DNA from: Pomphorhynchus laevis | Lineage: Eukaryota; Acanthocephala; Palaeacanthocephala; Echinorhynchida; Pomphorhynchidae | DNA length: 64,000 bases | Direction of reading: 5' to 3' | Assembly: GCA_012934845.2 (NCBI GenBank) | Contig: WNNJ02003660.1 | Span: 124,001 to 188,000 of the forward strand | In this document: in pieces, positions 57,601 to 64,000 of the stretch | Position numbering within the stretch: the stretch's first letter is position 1 | How the letters are laid out: each line of letters begins with the position of its first letter | Translations under genes and position numbers: made by a program | The notes under the pieces: generated by a model | What the model was told of the DNA's origin: nothing | Databases searched by the model: none | What the model saw: the letters and a program-made list of their open reading frames with translations, nothing else

Positions 57601-60600
57601 GTAACTTCTATGTTAAATAATTATAAATAAATTATTATTGTTATGTTCATTAACTTCTAAGAGTTAACTTCTTAAAAAGGACAAAAAAGGATATTGAAAA
57701 GGGCACTGTGTGTGTTGAAAGGTTGCAAAAATGAAGAAAACGTTTTTCAGAACATATCTATAAAACCATCATTAAAAAATAGATAAATAATTAAAATAAT
57801 AAATAATTATATAAGATTTTATACAATTTATATTTATATCAAGTTAAAATTTAAAAATTAAATTTAAAATAAAATTGAATTTTTATGAGTTGATTAATAA
57901 ATAACATACGATGTATAAAAATAAGGATTTAAGGTCATCAGGAGGAACTTCTATGTTATAACTTCTATGATAAATAATTATAAATAAATGATTATTGTTA
58001 TGTTCATTAATTTCTAATATTTAACTTCATAATGCTAAATCAATAAATTTAACATAATGCTAAATCAATAAATCAAAATTTAATAATTAGATAATAATTA
58101 ATTGTAAATCCTTGTTATATGATTTTATCAAGTTAAAATAAAAATTGAAATTAATTGATACTCATCAATTTTATGTAATTTAGTTAAAATGTTCAAATAA
58201 AAAACTGAAATTTAAAATAAAATTCATTTTTTGAATCGACTAAATTCAAAGTCAATTAGGATTCGTGGTCATCAGGAGCAACTAGTATATTATTATGTTT
58301 CGTTCCCTACTCATCTACCCAACATAGCAGCGAGCCAAATACGCGCTAATGACATATTTCCTCTGATAAAATTTGATTATTTAGTGTACCTAATGTACAG
58401 TAAACAAATCAGATAAATAATAAATATATAATATTATATACAATTTATATTTATATCAAGTTAAAATTTAAAAATTAAATTTAAAATAAAAGTCAATTTT
58501 AATGAATTGACTTATAACATACGATGTATAAAAACAAGGATTAAAGGTCATTAGGGGGAACTTCTATGTTGTAACTTCTATGTTAAATGATTGTAAATAA
58601 ATTATTATTGTTATGTTCATTAACTTCTTAGAGTTAACTTCTTAAAAAGGACAAAAAAGGATATTGAAAAGGGCACTGTGTGTGTTGAAAGGTTGCAAAA
58701 ATGAAGAAAACGTTTTTCAGAACATATCTATAAAACCATCATTAACTATTCTGTCGATTATATTCTGTCGATTATATTTTTATATTATTAGATTATATTC
58801 TCTCGATTATATTATTAAATTTAGTCGATTATATTATGATCGACTAAAAATATTATTAAATGAATTAGTGATCTAGCGCATCCTATATGACGACTGGTCT
58901 CTCCCTAAGAAGTCATCGCTCCTACTCGCTTTTCGTCCCCCGTCACAACGGTAATCACGGATATCGTGCGTTTACCATCGCTGCACCACGCCTTTGGAAC
59001 ACACTTCCTGGTGACACAAAATCATTGACGTCGCTTAAACACTTCAAAACTTCCTTGATCGCCTTACTTCTTGCAAACGAACTAAAATAACACTTTCAGC
59101 CGCAATCAATTCAATAACTCTACATACAAGTTCAAACATTCATCGGACGTAAACTTGTCTTTTAATTTTTATAGTGGGCCTGTAAGTGGTTCTATTCACC
59201 ACAAAGGCCACTCTAAATAAATTCTATTCTAAGTAATTCATATTACGTCATTTTATATCAAGTAATTTTGTCAGATTGTTGATTTCATCTAGTGGTTTAT
59301 TAAAGATTGTTGTACTTTTAACTTTTCTTATTTTTATATTTCTAGTTTTTCCAGCTTTTAATTTACATACTTTTATTATAAAATTCGATTAATTTTATGA
59401 TCGACTAAAAAATATTATTAAATGAACTAGTGATCTAGTAGTGATTTGATCGTATGTATACACGAAAATGCGTATTTAAACGAAACAACAATTGGCAATT
59501 GAATCAATTAAATATTCAATTGCTTCATCAAATACAGTTTACTTTAAATTAGATTGAAGTAATTAGTAATACTGTGATCGCAATCAATCGATCAAAAAAT
59601 TACTTTGATTACAAAACTACAAATATAAAGATCCAAACACATCTGATTTAATTAAACTCATCTGAAATACTTCGATTTTTCCATCAAGCAATAAAAAAAT
59701 GTTCAAATTCTAGCTATTGCGAATTTCTGTTGCAAACAATTACGAACTTTTGAGCGAATAATCTCATTTTTAATTAAAAGTTATATTTTTAAACGAGGTT
59801 TAAAAGCTTTAGTATCGAAAACTATTATTTTCGATGAATCGAACATTTTGAACGATTACAAAATTGATGCAATTGACAGAAGCTTTTTTGAAAAATTGAT
59901 TATTATATCTGCTTTATGAAAGTGATTTGAACTAATTGAGTGCTGTGTATACATTACTCCTAATATGTTTAACGAGAATTAGCGTCTATTTAATTAAGAA
60001 ACTATTCGACAAATGGTTTGGAATTAATTTTCAATTTACAATTTTACAAGCAACTTTACCGTTTCAATTCAAAACAATTATCTTAATTTCCTGTTGTTGG
60101 CGTATATTAATAATGTTTATTCACGATTAGCTGAAAATGAAGCAAATGATGGGTCATTTATAACACAATTTAATCGACAAGCTTTGGCCTTTAATAAAGC
60201 AAAAGACGAAATTAATGAAAAGAAAGGAAAAGGGAAGAAGCGGGAAAATCAGGTTTGTAACTTCTGTTGCTATAATATCATCGATTTTTTATCAGCAATA
60301 AAAATAAAAACAGTTTTGAAAAGTAATTTATTGCAAAAATATGTAGGTTTTTAAATTGAAGATAGATCCTTCCACTACTAACTCGGATTTAATTTGAAAT
60401 CAGAAATGATTCCAATTAAATTTGCGAAATGTAAGACGAAATTCTTTCATTATATCTAAATAATAATAAAGCAGACGAGTTTAGTGATCGTCAGCCAACA
60501 TTAAAAGAACCAAAACGTGAAACGTAGGTATTGGATCATAATCTGATGATGTCCACCAATACTGAAATGTAGCGTACTGCTGTTGACTTATAAATAGGAT

Positions 60601-63177
60601 TAAAGCAGCGTGCAGAATAAAACATAGTAATCAAAATTTCAATAGTAACAATGACTTCACAGATATATCGACTTAAAATCAGGAAACAAACTATAGATGA
60701 ATAGTTTGATAATAGTAATCATTAGGAAAAATAGGTACATTTTCAAATTGAAGGTTGCACCTTCTACCAGCGCTGATTTAATTTGAAATCAGATGTGATT
60801 TTAAATAAATTTGCAAAATGTAAGACGAGTCTTTTATTCAATCTGATTGTCACCAAAAGCATACGAGTCGAGTGATCGTCAGCCAACATTAAAAGGATCG
60901 AAACGTGAAACGTACGTATTCGATCATTATCTGATGAGGCCGCCAGTACTGAAATGTAGCTTACTGCTGTTGACTTATGGATAGCATTAAAAGAAAGTGC
61001 ATTGTCATCAAAAATTTCAAATGTTCCAATTAATACATAATTATATAAACTTAAAAAAATAATTCGAGTATAAAACTGCTAGAAAGATATTTTTTTCAAT
61101 CGAATGCTGTCTAGAAAGATTCCAATGACTACAACAAAAATAATTTATTCAAAGCCTTAAAGACTTAGAGACTTCTGTCTATATAATTCTACATTAAATA
61201 AAGAATTTATAAAGGCTTTTTATCTTTCACTTAATAAATAAATTATTTATAAATAATAACTTTTAAAGGTTTAAAATATTTTATAATTGAAAGAAAATTT
61301 TGTTAAAATTTTAATTGATATTGCATTCAAATTATTCAAGTAATACAATAATTAATTTATAAATTAAAATATATAGTTATAATTTAATGTTAATTCTTTA
61401 TAATTCTTTTTAAAGTAAATAAATAATTCTATTCAGTTTTTCTAACACAAGGGAAAAGTTGTATTCTAAATAGAAAAATTCTGGAAGAAACTTAATTGAA
61501 ATTGTAGCAAAGAGCAAACCAACTTTTATATTTTAATATAAGAATTAAATAATTAATAATTAATAATTATTTGTTATTTATTATTTATTAATAAAAAATC
61601 ACAAAGAAATTATTTTAAAGAAACTTTATTTTTCACGATATTAATTTACAAATTTATAAATTTGTTTTTAATTTACGAAAGTAAATTAATTAAAAGAAGG
61701 CGAGAAAACAGGAATATTTATTTGATTACAAAAATCCAATATTTCGACGAGTGATCAAGAATGTTTAAACTGTTGTAAGTTTATGATCAAGAATGTTTTA
61801 ACTTTAAGTTAGTTATCAAGAATGATTCTTGATCACTAACTACTCGCCTAACTAACTCGCCTTCTTGTAATAATTCGGATTGGAAACGAATTTTCTAAAT
61901 TAATTAAACTTATTTAAAATGATTTGCATTACCCGAATTAATCACGTCATTGTCAACCAAAGCATTCGTTTTATGACTGCAATCAGTCTACAATATCTAT
62001 AATATAATATAAATACCACTATATTATAAATATAGTGATATAATATAATATAAAATAATATTATAATTAATACTAATTAATAATATTATAATTAATAATA
62101 TCATATTACTTATAATTATATTATATGTAATATAATATATAAATATTTATATATTATAATATAATATTGGAATATTATAATATCATAATATTCAAATTAT
62201 ATATAAAACCTTTTGTTATGTTGATCGTTTATTTGAGAACGATCGGTTTAATAGCGATCGGTTTAATTAACAGACACATTATAGTTCTGTGAAATTACCC
62301 TCGAAAAAGCAGATTTTAGTGTTTAATTTACAAAGAATTTGGTTTCAAATTTTAATATTAAGGATATTAATTTAAAAATAATATTTTAATTTTATTTTTA
62401 ACGTTACGACATACCGCATCTTATAATTTATTATTAGATAAATATTTATAGTGGTAGCTAAATGTAATCGGTGGATTACTCGTGATGTTTAGACCACGTA
62501 TTAACGAAGTAACATTGAAGCATTGGAGATTATATTAACATTAAAGATTATACTAAACAACCGAAATAAAAAATAAATGACGTTAAATTTTGAATTTGTT
62601 TGCCATTCACGAATTAAATGTCACATTAAAAATATATATAAAAAATAAATTATGAAAAAATATCAAAATATTTTAAATCATTAAAAAATATCTTATGTCA
62701 CATGCAGTGGAATAATTAAATTGTGAAACAATTTAACAATATTTAAAAATGTGGATATCCGAAAATGTGGATACCCAAAATCATTATAGTTTAATGTTAT
62801 AAGATAAAGTGATAGATAAAGCTTAGATGAATAAAAATAGTAGCTATATAAGATCTAGTGTTAGATTTGTCTGTCATTATTCAACATTTTTATTCTAGAC
62901 ATTGGAATTATTAACCAAATTCAAGATGAAGATGAGCGCATTTATTGAGCCTGTAAGCGATTTTGTAGACAGTAATGATACGCTGGTATCTTTGTTTAAA
63001 CATGAACTTGAATCAGCCGAAACTTCTCAAATTCGAGCGATGGATGCTAATCGAGACGATGATCCTGATAGATATGATATATACGATCCGAGAAATCCGA
63101 TGAACAAGCGTCGAAGAGAAATATCAGATCAAAACGTGTCAAGCAATTTGCATCGTACAAGATTTGAAAATATTTAA
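42640..63177 (+). CDS. CWC27: Spliceosome-associated cyclophilin CWC27, complete in 11 exons
   Basis: Joining 42640-42681, 42727-42936, 43690-43830, 44315-44410, 44454-44560, 45162-45231, 49908-50033, 50082-50137, 55890-55966, 60131-60252 and 62899-63177 gives 1326 bases, 441 residues, with all phases consistent (human about 472). Residues 1-175 are a cyclophilin domain: FHRVVPGFIVQGGDPTGTG, then GSQFFLTLD and KHTLFGKVVG. The tryptophan of active cyclophilins (CypA W121) is Glu here (SELDHKH), as in human CWC27, so isomerase activity is probably absent. A charged middle and the conserved C-terminal YDIYDPRNPMNKRRRE follow. CWC27 joins the activated spliceosome with CWC22/eIF4A3. Introns 1, 4 and 7 are 45, 43 and 48 bases; introns 6, 8 and 9 exceed 4 kb. 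Confidence 0.93.
42727..42936 (+). CDS. CWC27: CWC27 exon 2
   Basis: Encodes VLIKSTVGDLDIELWSKE through FHRVVPGFIVQGGDPTGTG to GQPFK: the first half of the cyclophilin barrel, with the Arg and Gln active-site positions kept. Seventy codons, phase 0 at both ends. Confidence 0.95.
43690..43830 (+). CDS. CWC27: CWC27 exon 3
   Basis: Encodes DEFHSRLRFSRRGLVGVAKS then GSQFFLTLDETSELDHKHT and LFGK. It contains the Glu that replaces the CypA tryptophan. Acceptor TTCAAAG, donor GTACAA. Confidence 0.95.
44315..44410 (+). CDS. CWC27: CWC27 exon 4
   Basis: Encodes VVGNTIFNMLRLADGEIENE then RPVYPHKIISTE, the end of the cyclophilin barrel. It is followed by a 43-base intron (44411-44453), the smallest in the window. 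Confidence 0.93.
44454..44560 (+). CDS. CWC27: CWC27 exon 5
   Basis: Encodes VLANPFCDLKPRSVPN and onward to VHARAIK. The human counterpart is EVLFNPFDDIIPR. Ends two bases into a Lys codon. Confidence 0.88.
45019..45091 (+). repeat. 73-bp Penelope fragment upstream of exon 6
   Basis: Identical to 46056-46128 inside the Penelope element downstream (GTGTTATACCAATGTCCCAA through GTAAGATGAT). The two copies are in the same orientation and bracket CWC27 exon 6. Confidence 0.85.
45162..45231 (+). CDS. CWC27: CWC27 exon 6
   Basis: Encodes KFGLLSFGDEAEEDELTL then TTLKK, matching NFSLLSFGEEAEEEEEE in human CWC27. Acceptor AACTTTAG, donor GTACTT. Confidence 0.92.
45810..46740 (+). mobile_element. Penelope-like element, RT end and GIY-YIG endonuclease
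   Basis: From about 45840 the frame reads WIAMLIRYVDDTIAICDN, the RT catalytic block, then SFFDVVVSRTSND and an RT thumb. Near 46410-46490 come VVYKISYLEYDKTYVGQTGR and LE, the GIY-YIG nuclease signature, ending KPDVTLNIL at about 46705. This is the canonical Penelope order, with nuclease at the C-terminus. Several stops and frame changes; 5' part missing. It lies in sense in CWC27 intron 6. Confidence 0.8.
47160..49850 (+). mobile_element. Restriction-like-endonuclease LINE, type B, in CWC27 intron 6
   Basis: Reading order: DILKFKHVKIVRRIPKGA (47345), AVRLLSSEESFATNKEETLA (47650), GRFSPEVIHLIFSASLCALE and WVRPIAIST (47960). RT blocks VKCDFKNALNTVSRIALLDA (48115) and LQQGDPLLSIDFALVVNPL (48280) follow, then YLDEATIGGDPFETLSYL (48370). 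DDEAVIIAISLRLGLPIC and HRCRCG (49220) are C-terminal, then a nuclease region with GRRLDGVTVFPW (about 49465). Relatives read SSDEKLAP, QQGDPLGPLLF and PDG there. At least five frame breaks. Same family as 30465-32600. Confidence 0.75.
49908..50033 (+). CDS. CWC27: CWC27 exon 7
   Basis: Encodes KIKIKAKTAHDINDPLLLSE then PLSVEPFNVPLPKDKEEQLL and KE. The KSSHDLLKDDPHLSS segment of human CWC27 corresponds. Acceptor CTTGACAG; followed by a 48-base intron. Confidence 0.88.
50082..50137 (+). CDS. CWC27: CWC27 exon 8
   Basis: Encodes ETDEERALAKKTEEVKAE plus two bases of an Arg codon: charged linker before the coiled region. Confidence 0.82.
50240..53216 (-). mobile_element. Jockey/I-group LINE in CWC27 intron 8
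   Basis: Minus strand. The endonuclease (53216-52660) has IRILQLNIEGLTAAKKELLL, ALQETHIRGDG and YCGDFNSHHTSWG. The reverse transcriptase has LNRAPGPDRIHLEFLANL (near 51900), RPFSLLSVTLKVFERVIL, FIDLSAAYDTVW, NGLPQGSVLSPLLFNLYTSD and KKYIYADDMAIL (near 51270). The C-terminus has SHWVQLNRLRSGYGRYR (near 50490). ORF2 is broken in about four places. No ORF1 is seen. The style fits the jockey/I group; the exact clade is uncertain. Antisense to CWC27. Confidence 0.8.
53217..55889. other. Rest of CWC27 intron 8
   Basis: AT-rich. I see no gene or clear repeat. A 64-codon frame at 55526-55717 (LRTLLGAPLNTCNNQIRETF) has a faint transposon flavour but no firm motif. Confidence 0.35.
55890..55966 (+). 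CDS. CWC27: CWC27 exon 9
   Basis: Encodes QLLHKEISEIRKELRTFA then EQEAKKS, a predicted helix corresponding to the LRKEARQLKRELLAAKQ region of human CWC27. Acceptor ATCAACAG, donor GTAACA. Confidence 0.85.
56548..56735. repeat. Direct repeat in intron 9, copy 1 (copy 2 at 59236-59390)
   Basis: GTAATTTTGTCARATTGTTG, then TTGTACTTTTAACTTTTC, TTCTAGTTTTTCCAGC and TTTAATTTACATACTTTTAT occur in both copies, 2.7 kb apart. Everything between them is transposon-derived. Confidence 0.75.
56720..58640 (-). repeat. Cluster of minus-strand Penelope-like UTR repeats in CWC27 intron 9
   Basis: Five copies (near 56830-57070, 57400-57640, 57790-58030, 58100-58390, 58430-58640). Each has ATCAAGTTAAAAT, AAATTTAAAATAAAA and GAATTGACT, and then GGTCATCAGGAGGAA or variants. 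The copy at 58230-58390 also keeps CCCAACATAGCAGCGAG and GCTAATGACATATTTCCTC. Confidence 0.7.
57470..57775. repeat. 310-bp direct repeat (second copy 58440-58745)
   Basis: Two nearly identical segments offset by exactly 970 bases. They include the UTR repeat plus a unique-looking stretch, GGGCACTGTGTGTGTTGAAA then GGTTGCAAAAATGAAGAAAA, that could encode ALCVLKGCKNEENVFQNIS. The owner of that peptide is not recognised. The near-identity implies a recent duplication. Confidence 0.8.
58878..59228 (+). mobile_element. CR1/L2-like LINE 3' end
   Basis: The frame at 58887-59090 reads RAFTIAAPRLWNTLPGDTKS then SLKHFKTSLIALLLANELK, the usual C-terminus of CR1/L2-type reverse transcriptases. The 3' UTR ends CTAAATAAATTCTATTCTA, a typical L2-like tail. 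It differs from the families at 1007 and 10183. The sequence AAATGAAYTAGTGATCTAG stands just before it and recurs near 59420. Confidence 0.75.
60131..60252 (+). CDS. CWC27: CWC27 exon 10
   Basis: Encodes AENEANDGSFITQFNRQALA then FNKAKDEINEKKGKGKKREN and Q. The human counterpart is EYRREKQKYEALRKQQSKK. Donor GTTTGT. Confidence 0.85.
60345..61030. repeat. Two tandem copies of a Penelope-like terminus
   Basis: Two units about 380 bases apart (60345-60660 and 60735-61030). They share GATTTAATTTGAAATCAGA, AAATGTAAGACGA, GATCGTCAGCCAACATTAAA and CGTGAAACGTA. After these comes CTGATGA with GAAATGTAGC about 15-20 bases on. The last two blocks resemble the ending of Penelope-like retroelements. No reverse transcriptase is attached. 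Confidence 0.65.
61695..61866. repeat. Small foldback region
   Basis: AGAAGGCGAG (61695-61704) is mirrored by CTCGCCTTCT near 61856-61866. ATCAAGAAT and ATTCTTGAT pair inside. It may be a short inverted-repeat transposon remnant. Confidence 0.5.
61990..62210. repeat. AT-only, palindrome-rich tract
   Basis: Runs of TATAATATAATATAA-like sequence with many overlapping self-complementary stretches. A similar tract lies at 39660-39790. No coding content. Confidence 0.6.
62899..63177 (+). CDS. CWC27: CWC27 exon 11 and stop
   Basis: Acceptor TTTATTCTAG at 62898. Encodes TLELLTKFKMKMSAFIEPV and YDIYDPRNPMNKRRREISD, ending RTRFENI and TAA at 63175-63177. The human end reads TFEIYDPRNPVNKRRREE, so the C-terminus is certain. 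Confidence 0.95.
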   Translation, partial: TLELLTKFKMKMSAFIEPVSDFVDSNDTLVSLFKHELESAETSQIRAMDANRDDDPDRYDIYDPRNPMNKRRREISDQNVSSNLHRTRFENI

Positions 63178-64000
63178 TACTAATATTAAATATAAATATT
63201 TAATATTATCTTATTGTTCGTCAATTTACTTTCAGTATAAAAATCAGTTTATGAATTATTGCGCACTTGATTGAATTGAAAAGCAATTATTTAATTTACT
63301 ATATAATGTGACTCAATCAATGAATCACACTTTCTCTGTAAATTGATTTATAAATATTAATTAAAATAATTTATTAATTTATAAATAAATTAATAACTGG
63401 CTAAAATAATAATAATAATAATTAGCAAGGATTCAAACAATAAGAGGTACAAATCAATTCTTTATTATTTTATTATTTATTACATTAAATTATTAATTAT
63501 TCAATTATATTAATTAAATTAATAATAGTTATTTATAACTTATAAACAAAATTTTAATTTCAGGTAAAGTTAACGTTTTTACTGAAAAATAACACATTTT
63601 TTATTATGTGTTATTTGAATTATTATAAATTATTTTAATTTATTTTGATCATTATTTTGTTGATTTTTGATTATCATTTAATTTTGTCATTTATTAAGTC
63701 ATTTACAAATGAGGCAAATGAACTAAATTTGCATGTAATTGAAATACAAGTTTAAGGTAATCAGTCTAATTCAATTAAAGCATTTATCAAATGTTTAAAG
63801 CAGGTAAACACATTTTACTGATGCTTCAAGCGATTGCCATTACAAAAACATCATAGGATGGCAATTTCCTACACAATTATATGGGATTCTTTAACGATTG
63901 CTTTCATATACAAGAGTTTCACAGGAAACCTGCTCAGTCAAATAGCCTTGAAGATCATTCTATTGATGCTTTCATACATTTAGAATTGTAGATTTAAATC
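63178..64000. other. Downstream of CWC27
   Basis: AT-rich. No further exon or gene is recognised up to the window edge. No clear AATAAA stands within 150 bases after the stop. Confidence 0.4.

Noticed and set aside
14597-63177. Strong antisense bias of LINEs in host introns
   Set aside because: Two LINEs in RRP1 and one in CWC27 are antisense, but the Penelope and nuclease-type LINE in CWC27 intron 6 and the LINE end in intron 9 are sense; the sample is too small.
1-64000. tRNA genes and CRISPR arrays
   Set aside because: No cloverleaf with both internal promoter boxes was found, and the tandem repeats have no spacers.

Overview
The window is a transposon-packed, AT-rich stretch of an animal nuclear genome. 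The evidence is spliced host genes with GT-AG introns, several non-LTR retrotransposon groups, Penelope-like elements and a Ty3/gypsy fossil. Four host introns are only 43, 44, 45 and 48 nt long, which points to an invertebrate, perhaps nematode-like. That placement is inference; no rRNA, tRNA or mitochondrial marker is present to settle it.

Two conserved single-copy genes lie head to tail on the + strand. The first (exons 14597-30060, perhaps further) encodes an RRP1/Nop52-family ribosomal RNA processing protein. The second (11 exons, 42640-63177) encodes the complete spliceosome-associated cyclophilin CWC27, 441 residues when the exons are joined. Exon phases agree at every CWC27 junction. 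Both genes mix tiny introns with introns of 2-7 kb filled with mobile DNA.

Layout: 1-7148, a minus-strand Ty3/gypsy fossil split inside its reverse transcriptase by a 4.5 kb CR1-like LINE. 7.3-14.3 kb, LINE fragments and one nearly full-length L2/CR1-like LINE (minus) whose 5' region carries a 13-bp repeat. 14.6-30.1 kb, RRP1, whose introns hold an old copy of the same LINE, a Cys-rich LINE with a restriction-like endonuclease, and many copies of a Penelope-like 3'-UTR repeat. 30.5-32.6 kb, a second endonuclease-type LINE. 33.8-34.8 kb, a degenerate 16-bp satellite in perfect register. 34.9-38.2 kb, Penelope-like reverse-transcriptase pieces, including a 353-bp tandem repeat. 40-42.2 kb, an RTE-like LINE. 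42.6-63.2 kb, CWC27, with a canonical Penelope element with GIY-YIG (45.8-46.7), an endonuclease-type LINE (47.2-49.8), a jockey/I-like LINE (50.2-53.2) and more Penelope-like UTR repeats (56.7-58.6) in its introns.

The most unusual signal is the dispersed repeat family attached to the 35-37 kb reverse transcriptase. Its copies share a box with GAAAC followed about 25-30 nt later by CTGATGACC, framed by two potential helices. Head-to-tail copies sit in both host genes.
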